From the NCBI GenBank assembly GCA_000469685.2, contig LS997565.1, positions 35,058,645 to 35,122,644 on the forward strand: a stretch of DNA of 64,000 nucleotides, given 5' to 3'. The position numbers were made by a program, and so were the translations under genes. This document shows positions 22,795-35,005 of this stretch, piece after piece. Positions within the stretch are counted from its first letter, which is position 1, and each line of letters starts with the position of its first letter. The notes under the pieces were generated by a model that saw only the letters and a list, made by a program, of their open reading frames with translations, had not been told where the DNA came from and did not search any database. This DNA comes from Haemonchus contortus (Eukaryota > Nematoda > Chromadorea > Rhabditida > Trichostrongylidae).

Positions 22795-22922
22795 AGCTGG
22801 TCATGATGATGAATTGTATAGACCACACACGCATTCCAACGCCTCTACGATTCTTTATGGAAATCGAATGCGGAACCCACTCGGAGGGATTGATCACCGC
22901 CAAAAGGCCTTAGAGCTTTATC
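22795..22922 (+). mobile_element. SINE fragment, 3' portion (copy I)
   Basis: The sequence AGACCACACACGCATTCC followed by GCCTCTACGATTCT.TATGG, TCGAATGCGG, GAGGGATTGATCACCGCCAA corresponds in order to the 3' third of the SINE at 45655-45929. The tRNA-like head is missing (5' truncation). Confidence 0.6.
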
Positions 22923-23033
22923 GACATCGATGCTTTCGACGCTTTTAATCATTTGTATAATACATCATGTCGTCGCTTGATGTGCTTTCAAACAAAGATT
23001 CCCGCTGAGCTCAGCTGAAAAAACCTCTCTGAG

Positions 23034-23697
23034 TTAAAGGCGCCGTTCACTTAAGTTTGGGTAATCCAGACTACGATGAAAAATGGTAGGCAAGATCGAA
23101 ACTAGTGCGACTGAAGTGAAGAAACTGCTTGCATCGGTGTTTCCAAAGTGAAAAAGGCTTCGAAAAACCGTTAAAAAGGGGGCTGGACGAGAATGAAACT
23201 AGAAAAATGAAGGAAGTGGGGTGCCCGGACGAGCTCAACAGTGCGTTTCACTGCGCGCGTGTGGGTTCTGGTGCGAATAACAGACAATGGTAAGCCAAAA
23301 TTCATTCACTCATAAGCATAAATGAACAAAAAAAACCCCTAGTAACAGCAAAAGTAGCTCACCTTTTTCAGCCTCTAGGAGTAGGAAGTTAAATAAGGGA
23401 TGGCGGGAGCAAAAAGAAAAACAGAGGAAAAAAGAATGGGAGAAAAACGTCGCCTCATCACTCGGCGGTTAGCTGATTGAGCGTGGGTCCTAGAACGAAT
23501 AATAGCAATCTGCATTGTCTCAACACTCGTCAAACGTAACACCGAGCGAGGGGCGGGAAAGCGAACTACGGCAGCAACGGGGCTTCCACTTTGCCCTAAG
23601 CGCCGAGATTGTGGGAGCGAGAGGGTCCCTTCTACCACCCATGGGGGGCGCTGGGAAAAACTCAGTGACCTTTTTTATCGTGAACCGTGCCCTTAAA
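23034..23697 (+). mobile_element. Non-autonomous TIR element, TTAA-ended family, copy 2
   Basis: Begins TTAAAGGCGCCGTTCAC and ends ATCGTGAACCGTGCCCTTAA, which are inverted versions of one another; the right end is the best-preserved terminus of the family. It is collinear with 13482-14132 throughout. No transposase is present. TTAA is repeated at both borders. Internal ORFs (for example a minus frame at 23375-23638) occur at matching positions in both copies and have no recognised domain. Confidence 0.82.
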
Positions 23698-24159
23698 GTT
23701 TGAATACTTCTTAGCCCAGACTGTTCTATCTTGGGTCTGTGCCAAAAGTGTAGGTACCGCTTCATGCCGCTTCAACTGGGCCTCCCGTCTGAGGCTCCGA
23801 GCACAAGCAATCCCATCAGGATAATTCACCTTTGAAGTTCGGGTTTCACATTATGCCGAGGAGTCGGAATAAACACGGTCACCCTGCTTTCGCTAGTTGG
23901 TACAACAACAACAGCTGAAAACTTAATCGATGCTTAGCCATCGTATACAGAGCTCCACTTCCGTTTGAGCACGATATTAAAGCTTCCTTCGATTACTAAG
24001 GGGTTTGGGAGGGGGGAGGGCTTTCAAAGTCACTTTTTCCTAAATGTGCACGAATAGAAGGACTTTTGGTTTCCAAAAGCGACTAAAATTTTTCATGTCC
24101 GGAATATTGTTATATGTCATTCATAACGTCCATTACCACATCCTATTCTTATAGTGCAG

Positions 24160-24531
24160 CCACGGGTCTATACGAAATTCTCAAAACGCACCAATAAAAA
24201 GCAATCAATGGTTTGTGCAAAACTTTAGACTTTGAAAACCAGGAGTATGTGCACCAAAGGTTAGTGTTACGATCCATATTTATACCTGTACTTAAACTGT
24301 GCAAGGGATGTTGCCCATGATTAAGCATGAGCCACTTGCTGATAGCAGTGCTCCAAAGATGGAAATAAAGGTGTGGATCAAAAGCACCAAAAACTTTATG
24401 AAATTGGTAATGAATAGAAATAAACATTCGGTGATAACCTCCAACTTGTTCACTCGAAACCCAATTATAAAAACTCCTAGAGCCCAAAAAGGACTGACGA
24501 AGCACCACATATGCTATATCAAACTCTAACA
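24160..24531 (-). CDS. Weak candidate: two hydrophobic segments, unidentified
   Basis: A minus-strand frame after a possible acceptor (GATATAG at 24524-24530) reads HMWCFVSPFWALGVFIIGF, then ECLFLFITNFIKFLVLLIHT and FISIFGALLSASGSCLIMGN before a stop at about 24290. This looks like two membrane helices. No in-frame donor and no neighbouring exon were found. It could be a fragment of a nematode serpentine-receptor gene or a chance ORF. Confidence 0.2.
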
Positions 24532-24612
24532 TGAAATGAGGGCTCACACAAAGTTTTACATTAAAGTTATTTGAGAATCAGAGTTGGCTCGAGAAAATTT
24601 TTTTGCATGTGA

Positions 24613-24895
24613 ATTAAAAGCCTAAAGGATAAAGTCTTTGGGTGTTGTTCAATCCCGAGGAGCCCCACCCTCGGTCTATTCAGAATCGCAATGGCCTATG
24701 AGCAACTCAGTGGGCCAGCCGATGAGCAACTCAGTGTTTTTATCCTCCTAAACGAGTACATAGTAGAACGAGTACAGCCCATTACCAATCAACCGGCCTC
24801 CAACGGATGGAAGGCTTGCTGGCCTGAATCCGGGATTCGAACCCGTGACATGCGTGTGTGATAGTGCGCTACTTGCCACTGCACCACCTACGCCC
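24613..24895 (-). mobile_element. tRNA-derived SINE, near full length (copy B)
   Basis: On the minus strand the element starts GGGCGTAGGTGGTGCAGTGG. It carries an A-box-like TGGTGCAGTGG and, about 35 nt later, a perfect B box GGTTCGAATCC, so the head derives from a tRNA gene with an internal RNA polymerase III promoter. The body ends in a pyrimidine-rich tail (rc of AAAGGATAAAG). The same order of blocks recurs at about ten places in the window, which defines the family. It does not fold into a full tRNA, so it is not a tRNA gene. Confidence 0.8.
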
Positions 24896-27027
24896 TTTAT
24901 CTGAGATATCTGACAAAGTATTATGAGATAGAAGACAGCCGAATATCAATGAAAAGCAAAACTGTTTTGGTAAGGCAAGCGCACAATACAGCTCTGATTT
25001 AATATCAGCAAACAGACAGTCAAGCACGGTTCACCATAAGTCCCGTACACGGTAAGACCCCACTTGATGTGATCTCAGCCGTTTCTTCGGTGCTTTTCCA
25101 ATACCCGTTTTATATCCCATCGGGACCAAATCGGTTTTCAGTTTCCTGAGGACTAATTGTAGAGTAGTTGTTCAGGAAAACAATTATGAGTGAAAATGAT
25201 GACTCATACATGGGATTAACTTCCTGGATTGTTTTGAAGCTAAAAGCGCAGTCAAACGCCTCTTGACAGCCAAAGAAGGATAGAAAATCGGAGTTCACAG
25301 TACAACGTCCTTCAAATCTGATCAGGGAAGTTCTATGAGGGGTTTCCTTAAGTGGTTGTGCATCAGAGTACAAACACTAATCTAATTTCCACGAGAAGTC
25401 TTCATTTAGATCTCGTTATCCACCCACTAAGACGGAGAAAACTTATCACAACAACTAAATATTAGTTTCAAGCACACATTGGTGTTATCCCAGACAAAGC
25501 CCACGTGGAAAATGAAGGGCCACCTTACAAAAATTATTATTAGCTAAAGCGGCAGAATGGAAAAAATTTCGAGAGGCGAATTTCATTTCACCCGGGGAAT
25601 TCGTTTCTCGAACAGATTGGATTTTTCTGGAGCGAATATTTCTGGAGCGCAACTATGTTCGAAGAGGGTGTGAACGTTTAATCCAGTTTCCAATTCTTGA
25701 AGTGGCCTATTCGAAATACTGCTGCCCTGGAGATTACTTTCCCGGAAGATTCAGCCTATCAAGTATTCCAAAACGACTACAAGTCCAAACCCGAACGGCA
25801 CTTGAGCCTATGGCTCGCACCTTGCTCAGATTGGATTAGGAGTCGTTGCGACCGGGGCAGGCTTTTGACAAGACCCAACTCAAAAGCCAGTATGTGGCAA
25901 CAGCGCCTCTTGTCACAAGTTGCGGTACTGACGAAAGTAAATGAAATTCTTCTTCTCCCAGTTATATTGCTAGCGTTCCGGCTCTACCTGAGTGTAGTAT
26001 AGCTCAACTTCAGAAATAAACCGGTTCCATATAGTAAGATCTCAGGAGTAGAGCGAGAGTCACAAGAGATGCACAAGAATTAATTGAATGGGGATAAGAC
26101 GAATCATCAGGAGTTTTCGACTTACCCTTATGGGTGACAAATTCAGACAAACACTAAGTTCGCATGTACTTCATTGTGGTCTCGATCTCGTATTCAGCTA
26201 AATGTTTCTTTTGAAGAGTAAAATCTGTTCATCTCGCAAGACTTGGGAGTTTTTGTTTGCTTCGGAATATCCACTATACGCTTGAGAAAAAAACCAAATT
26301 CATTATGTGTAGAACATGGGGACAAAGTCTGGCTGTGGCGTTGAGGATGTAAAAGATGAATTCAGGCTGACCCGATGATTTGAAGAGGACAATGCTCCGT
26401 TTGCAGTTTGGAAGACCCCCAGCTAATAAACGATTCAAAAGGGACCGGAATTCTTCAAATTGAGGGGGTCCCTGGATCTTGATTTCACATCTGCCTCAAA
26501 ATTAAGATAAATAAATAAAGTTACGCACAAAACGAATGTTGAAAAGAAAAGTGGAAGAAGATGGTGAGCAGAAAGAAGTCGCACTGTAAAGCGGACGCAG
26601 ATACCTTCACAGAGAGCTCATTCGCAACGAGCAAAAAAGTTTATTCTCGTCGTCATCTCTGGGGGTGGACATGGTGCCTATTCATCGAGGTTATGCATCA
26701 TTTAACGATGAAAATGAATACGGCTCTGTCAAGTTGGGACCAGCTCTCACATAGTTGATGACGTGATAAATGACGTTTAACGAGAGGAACAGGAAGTGGT
26801 TTTACCGGAATGGATTATGGGAAGAGGTCTGAAGGAATGAGAGTCATTTACCTCAGGTTTTTTCCCACCCACGCCGTTTATTGCAGAAAACAATAGAAGG
26901 ATAAAACGGCATTACTTCTTTTTGTGCACCTGCAAAGGTTCCACAAATAATGCACTCCAAGAACGAACTCAAGTTGCAAATAAAACTATAGAGATAGCAG
27001 GAAATTGTGGAGGACCGTTCACCATAA
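24896..27027. other. No gene recognised
   Basis: Only short ORFs. A minus-strand frame at 25110-25373 (CTVNSDFLSFFGCQEAFDC) ends near a GTATGA donor but has no partner exon. No repeat boundaries were seen. Confidence 0.35.
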
Positions 27028-27200
27028 GGCGATGGCGGTGTAGCGGCAGTTGTCGCACTAGCACACAGGCGTGATCCGCAGATAGAATCCTGGTTCAGTC
27101 ATCCCATCGGAGTCTGCTTAAATGCTACTAGACCCGTCTGAGAGGCTAGAATCACTAACTTGTGCATGGGCTGGCCACTGCAATTCATTTTACAGAGCAA
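27028..27200 (+). mobile_element. Diverged SINE (copy H)
   Basis: GGCGGTGTAGCGGCAGTTG, CGCACTAGCACACAGGC and later ACTTGTGCATGGGCTGGCCA follow the order of the SINE head and body. The B box is degraded to GATAGAATCCTGG. The copy lacks the 3' third. Confidence 0.55.
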
Positions 27201-29679
27201 AAACGTTTTCAATATGTCACTGCGATTGTGGAAGGAAGTCCAATGTTGGGAAGCATCTCAATATCGGGATCGATTGACGCCGAAGAATTATCTTTCAGAT
27301 CTTTGGGTATAAGAAAGTTGTAATAAATAACCAGTTGTTTAGGCGAACATGGTTTCCCAGAGGAACACCGTTCTATCTGGGATCTCCTATGTAAGATGGC
27401 ATCATGTAGAGTAGGAAAAACTGCGATTTGGTCATTCATGGAGGTTTTCTTTTCGATTCAGTCGTGTGTCACATGAACAGACACAAACTCTAGCTGTCAG
27501 TAAGGTGACATTTAGCAATGACAGGCAAAGCTAATCAATCGTTTAGTCCTTTCCCTATTTTTCAAGTTATTTATTGACAAGTAAGAAGTGGAACATTGCC
27601 AATATAGGGAAGTTGCCCTACGAGGGCAATTCAAGGTGGTCGAATAACTTTTTCCTGACAGCAACTGACACAGATCTTCAGAAGCAGTCATAATGGATAA
27701 AACGAAGGTACCTCTATAAATGTTTAAGTTCCAAAGAAAAAACACTTCAGTGAATCTCGACTGGTACATTAGGTTCTCAAAATATTTTAAGGTATCTCGC
27801 AACTCAACTCAACAGGTAGCCTAATACTGTCGAGAACTTTTACCAGTTAAGATCCACCGATTATTTTCAGAATAGCTGAAGATTTTCAGGGCTTGAGGTG
27901 ACCAATAAATAACTTTAATTAAGAAAAGGGCTCAACGATTGGTTAGCTTGCTTTACAAAACGGTGCTCATCAGTTCCCGAAGAAGCTGTTCGCTGTGTTC
28001 ACGAGGTGAAACATTTCGACGACGTCCGTGTAACATTGGAAATTCACGTTGATGTACAGCTCAGTAGTTCGCTGCAATCACTTTTGAAGATTTACAGTCG
28101 TTCTAGCTGTTTCAAAGGAATGTGTTATAAGCATTTTCGAATAGTTGTATAGAACCGCAAAATAGATTACGTGAGTGGCTGTTGATCCAAAGGAAAATTT
28201 TCAGGGGAGAAATGCACTGGAAGCATTTTTTTGCTAACCTATGTAGTGGGAGCAATTATATTTGCAAACTTTTACATTTTGCCATACTTCAAAGCCTCTT
28301 ACCTTTATCCATCATAAAATGCGCCGTAATTACTGTATGATGCAGGATCAGATACCTACTTGAGTCCTGCATTTTTTGGGACTTCCAACTTTAAAAGGCT
28401 TTCAATTCGTCTTTTATGAGCTATGCCATCTACATACATGTCTACATACATGGTAATGGATAACGAAGTGACAGATGTCCAACTTCTTCGAACACTCACT
28501 TTGACAAATTTTAAGGCATTCACTTGTCATGGCATTCACAGCGTACTGAAGAGCCAATATTCGGGCTGCAAAAAAGTTGACGACATTACAAAGAGAAGGG
28601 AACACATTACTTTGCACATTTGGATTTAGGTAGGGACGGACTAAGGGAGCTCTGAATTTTCTCTACGCTAGAAAGTACACCTGTACGGTGAGGGCGATTC
28701 AGATGTGGACGCAGTTTATCAAAGGAAACCCGACGGTGACGGTTCTTTCATAGTTCCAGCGCCAGAACAGAGCGACATGGATCTGCAGAGGGCTTCCGCA
28801 CATGAAACCGCACAACCACAAGATGGATGAGCTTATGGAGATGTGCATGAGCAGCTCCACGGTGACGCCATGCACGTACAAGTAGTGTTTGGTTTTACAA
28901 CAGTAATTTGACCACACCCAATCTCAGTAGGGATAACCCCGCCCCGTCTGATAAATTGGAATTGCGAAATCCCAGCTCAAAACCCAGTTGTGAAATCCTG
29001 GGTGGCTTCTTGTACTTCCTTGATTGTGCTTGTGTAATTTCGCAAATTTCGCAAGAACCAAACTGCGATAACATCGGCTCCGGGCAAAATATGCTAATTC
29101 GTTGGTGGCAGAATTGTTCTGATCCAACCACTGGTCTGATTCCCTTCTGTTGGAAGTAGGGCACATTAATGCGATGATTTAATTCCTTTTGTGGAGCTAC
29201 GAAAATGATTCCGTAGAAGTGGTTATGATTAATCGCCTGCAATCAGCTGACGATAGCGACGACAACAACCCCAACACAACACGGGAACCACCAAAGAGTT
29301 CAGGTCTGTTGTTTGTAGTATGTAGTTTGGGAAATCCAAAAAGGGTAGTTAACCGAAAGAAATTTCGCCCACGAGCTCGAGGTAAACGAGGCGACAGTGT
29401 ACTATTTTTGAGTGCCAAAAAAGGTCGTATTACTGTCTTTCGCTTCGAAACCTTTCAATTCGATTGCAAAAAGACCCATGAAGTGTTCATGAGTTGATAT
29501 ACCAGCACGTACTCCTCGGGCAAAGCCGTCTTGACGCTTCTGACTCTAAGATCACAGTCCTGCTCATCAGGCCATCATCTCTCTCGCGAACTCCTAGTGC
29601 TCGTTGGTTGACCGGCATAGCATCACGGTGAAGAAACGGCTGCTTCACTTTGTTCTGAATAAGGTTTGGAATGCAGATC

Positions 29680-29800
29680 ACCCGATCAGACCTTCCAAGC
29701 TTTCAGAATAGGTTGACTGGTACCAGGGTGGTCCGGGAGGATAAAGGCCATTACGTTTCTGAAAGGATGCCATGCGGAGGCACGTACCGAGAGATCGGGG
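29680..29800 (+). mobile_element. Diverged SINE body fragment (copy L)
   Basis: GACCTTCCAAGC, GGTTGACTGGTACCAGGG and GGAGGATAAAGGCC follow the order of the central SINE block (CCTTCCATCCC, GGTTAATTGGTACCGG, GGAGGATAAAAG) of copies E and G. The flanks do not match, so only the middle is recognisable. Confidence 0.4.
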
Positions 29801-29919
29801 ATTTTATCCTGCTATTCTTTGAGCTCTTTCTGATTCGAATGGAGGCATTAACATTCTCCCCATTGGTTCTTCAGGAAAAAGAATTGGCCAAAGCGAAAAA
29901 TGAGTTCCGTAAATGAGTT

Positions 29920-31450
29920 TGTGCAATACGTCAATTATTGTGGGGAACGCGAATTAGAGAAAGCCGAGTATTTCTCTCATATATTACGACGTTCGTGAGA
30001 TGTAAATGCTTTATGGAGCATATGTAGCTAGGATATGAATAGCCAGTTGCTCAAAGTTACTGAATTTCCCTCCTCTTCGACATTCATCTAACTACATTAG
30101 GTCATTTCCGTGAGTGTTCAAGGTTACAGAGATTCTTCAATGTATGAAGACTGCTCTGAATTTTATCACAAAGTATATTTCTTCCACACTTTGTCAAATC
30201 TGCGAGAGGAACCAGTCATTTCCGGGTTGCCCATGAGATTCCCCGAGAATTTTCATCATGAATGAAAGAAAGGCAGAAAGAAAAGTCAATATGGCATGCG
30301 CCCAACAGGTGTTACGAGTAATAGGAGGACGTAAAATCAGCCTGTTTTCAGCATTGACAGGAAGCCCAATAATTTACATAAACACACGCAGATCCATCGA
30401 GGAAGTCCCATGTATTCCCAGACCCCTGTGAAGATGTTTTTTTGGTTCTTAAAATTCAGTTCCCACTACTTTCTCTTCTCCAACTCTTTTGGGGAGCATC
30501 AGTCTCGAAAGAAGGTAAACGGATGGAGGTTACCAATCATTTTGAGATACTTAGGCGTACAGTCAAAGTATTGAGTTCGTTTAATTCTTTTTTGTTTCCG
30601 CAGTACTTAAGAGATGCCAAGTCCACACTACGACCCGGAGTGTTATTCCACACGTACTCGTTTTTGAGGCCTGCCTTTGAACTTCCTTCGAACTAACCTG
30701 AACCATCTCTTTCCTTCGATGTACATTACAAAATAACCCCGTATGACAAGGCCGTAATCTGACTATCCCCAGTCCTACTGAAATCCATAAATGGTACAAA
30801 AGCGAGACTTAATTGGCAGACTTCGAGCTTTCCAAGAGTTGGCTTGGGAAGTTCACCCTTGCCCCTATTAGGCGTCAATTACTGACAATAACTATGATTA
30901 ACTGCATGAAGGATAGACATTTTCCAGGGCTACATACGAAGAGAATGACAAAAAACGAAAAAGCACAAGAGAACGGAAAAATGGAGACTTCCTGTGGTTT
31001 GCCAGGGGACAAGTCGAATAGATGAACTGCTAGCGTTCCCCTTTCTCAATGGGAAAGCGGATGCTAAATAATAGGCGCGAACTGATTTCGTTAAATGTCC
31101 ACACATTGACCAAGCTGGAACCGACAACTCGGCTACAGTGAATCGATTTTCAGCGGAAAAAAGGGAACAAGAACATCAAATATATGAAAGTCTCAGAAAT
31201 CTAGATGGAATAGAGCCATGGCTTACATGCAGTCAAAGACTAGTATTTTCGAAAGTCGCTCTTAAACGAACGGCAGTCATCAAATTGACAATTCGACTGG
31301 AAGTGAATGGTACATCCTACAAGTTTATCCTATTATTACCGTTAGATAATCATGGGTACATTTGAAACCACCGTCCGCTATCCCAATGGAAGCACAAGGG
31401 ACATTGTCGGGAGAAAAAATGTCCTACACAAGACGTAATAAAGAGCTCCC
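29920..31450. other. No gene recognised
   Basis: Short ORFs on both strands without recognisable domains, splice-linked neighbours or shared repeats. Confidence 0.35.
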
Positions 31451-31455
31451 TTTCT

Positions 31456-31484
31456 CCCCCCCCCCCCCGCACCCCCCCCCCCCC
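31456..31484 (+). repeat. Interrupted poly-C tract
   Basis: Thirteen C, then GCA, then thirteen C. Low-complexity tract with no gene context. Confidence 0.9.
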
Positions 31485-32498
31485 AAAACTGGCTTAGATT
31501 TGACATTGGCTCAAAAGATATGCTTGAAGAAACGGGTCCTTGAAATAGTACGTGAAGCTCCTCCTTAATCTGATGGTGTTCTGAAGCGATAATAAGAGCA
31601 GAACAAGGGCATCAAGAGTAAAAGTGAAAAAGTCAGATAGTAGGCTTCAAAAGAATATTGCTTTGTCCATAAATTTCTTCTCCAAAAACAGAACATTTGC
31701 ACTTCACTTTGCTACAAGGAGACCGCTGTGGGTAGTGAAGAGGACAGGATGAGACGAGGATGCAGCTATAGAAGAACTGCATAAGAACTGTTAGAAGCCG
31801 ATTAACCAAGGATGAAGGATAAGGTCTTCAAACGTTCATCAATTCTGCTTCGATGTATATAGTCTCACGCATTAAGCTTCCATTCCGGGTAGTGACAGTG
31901 GCATTGAAATGCCTACAGGGCTTAAACATGGTATTAAGGTGGCTAGGCAATGAACAAGTATGCCCTTCTTTGTCCAGACGAAATCGGTACGAACCAGTCG
32001 ATGCTGAGAGGGATGAAAAACTCGGGTTGCCCAGGCGATTACCAGTCGGTTATTAGGCTCTCTGACCACAAGAGACAATGGGCGCCACTTGCACAGCCTT
32101 ACTTTCGTGCTGGAAGCCTATAAGACATTTCAAAGAACAAGAGTGACTAATTTCTTCATTTACTACTCGATTCGGATTCTAGAACGTAAACTATAGGGGC
32201 GATCGAAGATGGACGGCAAAAACGAAAATTCCAGGCTGCAAGTGGCCGTATTTTGAAGCCTTATGATAGAATAGAGCGCAATGAGCTCAGAGATTAGGCC
32301 TCCACTCATAAGCGGGTCTAAGTCTAGCCTTTTTCCGGAACATACAACCCAGCATAGCCTATACTCAGATTCTCGAGGGATGGAGGTGAAATCAGAAAAT
32401 ACACCTCTTTTTGTGCGTTTTGTTTTGGCGTTATTGTGAGGAGCCCATCTAGTTGTATGGATCGTTCCACTGCGATTCTGCGATTCCTAATGAAAGTG

Positions 32499-33376
32499 TT
32501 GGGTTGTAACATAAGTTTGTAGAGTTTTGCGTTAGAGTTATTTTACAACGATTTATTTTGTTTTTTAGCAAAGTGTATACATTCATTCGAAAGAGCTCTT
32601 TCTCCTCTACAAAACTGTTCTATTTGTTTTTAGGATAATTTAATTGTTCGTCTTTTTTCGGGCTCAGAAATGGAATATCCAGGAAGAGAAAATTGGCATT
32701 TTCGACATCTGCTTTTCTTTGCTTTTCGTCGAAGTCAAAAAAGCAGCCGAAGCCGCTCGGGACATATGCAGTGTGTACGGGGAAAGTGTCTTAGGTGTGT
32801 CTACTGAAAGGTGTGGGTGGCCCCAGAAAAGGCGCCGAAGCCGAGGGCCAAGTAAGATTTTCACCCAAAAAAGGTCATGATCTGCGTTTGGTGGGACTGG
32901 GTAGGCATGGTGCACTGGGAAACTGCTTGAACGAAACGCCACTATCAACAAGGAGGTCTACATTGCCCACCTGAACAGTGTAAATGAGGCTGTTCGGCTG
33001 AAAAGACCTTATAGACGAGGTCAAGTCATCTTGCTCCACGACAACACCAGGTCCCATATTGCTCAACTCGTCAAAGCAGCACTCCAAGAGCTTGAATGGG
33101 AGGTTCTTCAGCATCCACCGCACTCTCCGGCTCTTGCATCTGCCGACTATCACCTTTTCCGCTCTATGTTAAACCAAATGAGGGATGTTACCTTCGATGG
33201 CGAAGGGGATCTCAAAAATTGGCTCAACAAATTCTTCGACACCACAACGGCCGATTTTTGGCGAATCGCCATCAACAAATTGGTCGAGAGATGGGAGGAG
33301 GTCGTGAACAGTAACGAAGTACACATCACTAGTTAATTTATTATTATAATTATTGTTTTTTTGTTCAAATAAATTA
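32499..33376 (+). mobile_element. Internally deleted, 3'-truncated mariner, family M2 (copy 1)
   Basis: The left end TTGGGTTGTAACATAAGTTT matches the terminus of the complete copy at 62037-62858. Collinearity with that copy continues to the TTGTTCAAATAAAT block, then stops, so the right inverted repeat is missing. The 5' flank reads TG instead of the expected TA. Inside are the transposase start (ATG 32670), the N-terminal DNA-binding region and the C-terminal catalytic part. About 75 bp here are absent from copy 2, so the two copies differ in the extent of internal deletion. Confidence 0.85.
32670..33336 (+). pseudogene. Mariner (DD34D) transposase remnant, family M2 copy 1
   Basis: The N-terminus reads MEYPGRENWHFRHLLFFAFR; then the frame shifts and continues as VKKAAEAARDICSVYGESVL, the helix-turn-helix. 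After a deletion and more frameshifts comes VMICVWWDWVGMVHWE. The last part is open from 33031 to 33336: LHDNTRSHIAQ carries the second catalytic Asp and SADYHLF the third, 34 residues apart, the mariner signature. The segment with the first catalytic Asp is deleted. The frameshift after FRR is shared with copy 2. Confidence 0.8.
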
Positions 33377-34503
33377 TTGCGATCCGACCTTTGGAATACC
33401 CCTTGCTTCGCGATTCTCCAGACTTTGGGTGTAAGGATTTCTAAAATTTGAAAACAGTGAAAATGAAAAAACTCGTCGCTGGTAAAACGTAAACAAACAG
33501 ATTCTCCTCGTAGTTTGTGCTGTTTCCCGGTCAAAAATCCATGCCCGTTCCGAGGAATCGGTAATCTTAGTTAGGTCGCAATCTTCGGAGAATCACTGCA
33601 TTCATTGCAGGCGTGGCATTAGTTCCAATCAGCTTCAGAAGCTTGAAGAAACGTCATTACTGCTTTTGGTCTAAACCTCAAAACTAAAGTGAGGAATCGC
33701 AATTCATTTGTATTCAACACTATAGCTATAGAAATCAACCCAGGTCAGAAGGGTTTTAACCAATAGAGAAAACATTCACGACATGAGCTTCTGAAGCAAA
33801 GCGCTTTCAAATCAAGAAGAGGCGAGGACAGTGTAGCGCCGTGGAGTGTTTTACAGTTACCTTTGTTTGAAAAGAAGAAAAGAAGCTCAAAATGGCTGAA
33901 TGAACAGCATTGGCCGCCGAATTCTCAAACGAAACCGTTCGTCAAAGGAAATGCATAAGGATCAATTGAAATCCGCTTTCCTGAAGGAGATTCTGCTCTG
34001 GTGCATTATGAGAGATTTATCCGCTCACATCTTTGAACCCCTTCATAACGATGCACGACATACTTCCTTCTGCCCGTCTTGTGGCAATTGATGTCTGAGT
34101 AATTTCTTCAATTCGATTACTTCAAGGGTGGCATTGTTTCAGAATCAATCATTGGCAAAGGAAGAAGTTATAGGCTCACAAAGAAAAATACTTTTTACAG
34201 GATATCTATAGTAGCGGCATCATCCGGTACACCCAGCTTTGTCTCGGGAGCAAAATTATAAACTCCTAATATGCATGTATCTGATGGAAGGATCTGAACA
34301 AACGATAGGTAGACAATAGGTTTGGGTTGCTTGCACGAAAGAAACGCTTCGAAAACCAGTTCAAAACAGAATGACACTCGCGTCAATACAATAATTATCC
34401 ATGTGATCAGTGAGCATGACTTCCTCTGAAACTTTTCCCACAGAGTAAATTAAATAGTGGAAAAGAAGTAGTGATGAGCCGAACAGCAACAGGTGGTGCA
34501 GTA
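33377..34503. other. No gene recognised
   Basis: Short ORFs only; nothing shared with other parts of the window. Confidence 0.35.
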
Positions 34504-34603
34504 GTGCATGGAGACTGAGGCAGAATGAAGAAGGATTAATTCCATGGCGTTCGTTCACGCCAAGGAATCAATCCTTCTTTATGTTGCCTTAGTCCCCACG
34601 CAC
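34504..34603. repeat. Imperfect 46-bp inverted repeat with 8-nt loop
   Basis: Arm 34504-34549 and arm 34558-34603 are inverted copies with about nine mismatches; the inner part (AAGAAGGATTAATTCC against AAGAAGGATTGATTCC after inversion) is nearly exact. The loop is TTCGTTCA. It abuts the SINE copy to its right. Confidence 0.7.
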
Positions 34604-34612
34604 CCCACGCAT

Positions 34613-34793
34613 TCACTCAGGTTCTTGGTAAGCGCCCCGCATTCGACTTCCATCCAAATTGTGAAGGCGCAGTGAATGAGTATGCGGCCTATACAACGAA
34701 TTATGGTGACGAACCGACGTACAGAACAAGGATCTCTCACAGACAGTCACTCTGATACCAATCACACAACCCTGGGAAGGTTCAACCCTAGGA
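34613..34793 (-). mobile_element. SINE (copy K), 3' portion, split by a fold-back element
   Basis: CGCCCCGCATTCGACTTCCA, GAATGAGTATGCGGCCTATA and GATACCAATCACACAACCCT follow, on the minus strand, the order of the SINE family. The copy is interrupted at 34793 by the element at 34794-35005 and seems to resume to its right. Confidence 0.55.
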
Positions 34794-35005
34794 GGGTATG
34801 GGTACATTCACCCAAAACTGAATGGATGCGGCGAACCGCGGGGCGAAATTCGTGGTGATTAGAACGGCTTTGGCGCCTATCATTGGGGCACGGGTTTCAA
34901 GTAGATTGGGTAAGTATGGTCAGCCGATGCTACTCATCTAAATCATCACGAATTTCACCGCGTGGTTTGCCTAGTCCATCCGGTTCTTGGTGAATGTTCC
35001 GTCCC
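34794..35005. mobile_element. 212-bp fold-back element with 12-bp target duplication
   Basis: The direct repeat TCAACCCTAGGA occurs exactly at 34782-34793 and 35006-35017. Between them lies an imperfect palindrome: the left arm starts GGGTATGGGTACATTCACCC and the right arm, inverted, GGGACGGAACATTCACCAAG. Symmetry extends about 70 bp, including a matching AAATTCGTG.TGATT block, around an 80-nt centre. No coding capacity. Long inverted arms and a 9-12 bp duplication recall Mutator-like or fold-back MITEs, but the class is unproven. Confidence 0.7.

Noticed and set aside
24845..24895. tRNA gene suggested by the perfect B box
   Set aside because: No complete cloverleaf; it is the tRNA-like head of a repeated SINE.
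25110..25373. Cys-containing minus-strand frame ending near a GTATGA donor
   Set aside because: No acceptor, no recognisable domain and no phase-compatible partner.
28699..28917. Minus-strand frame YVHGVTVELLMHISISSSIL resembling a membrane helix in a GC-rich stretch
   Set aside because: No acceptor or donor fits it, and the opposite strand has an equally plausible frame (VDAVYQRKPDGDGSFIVPAP).
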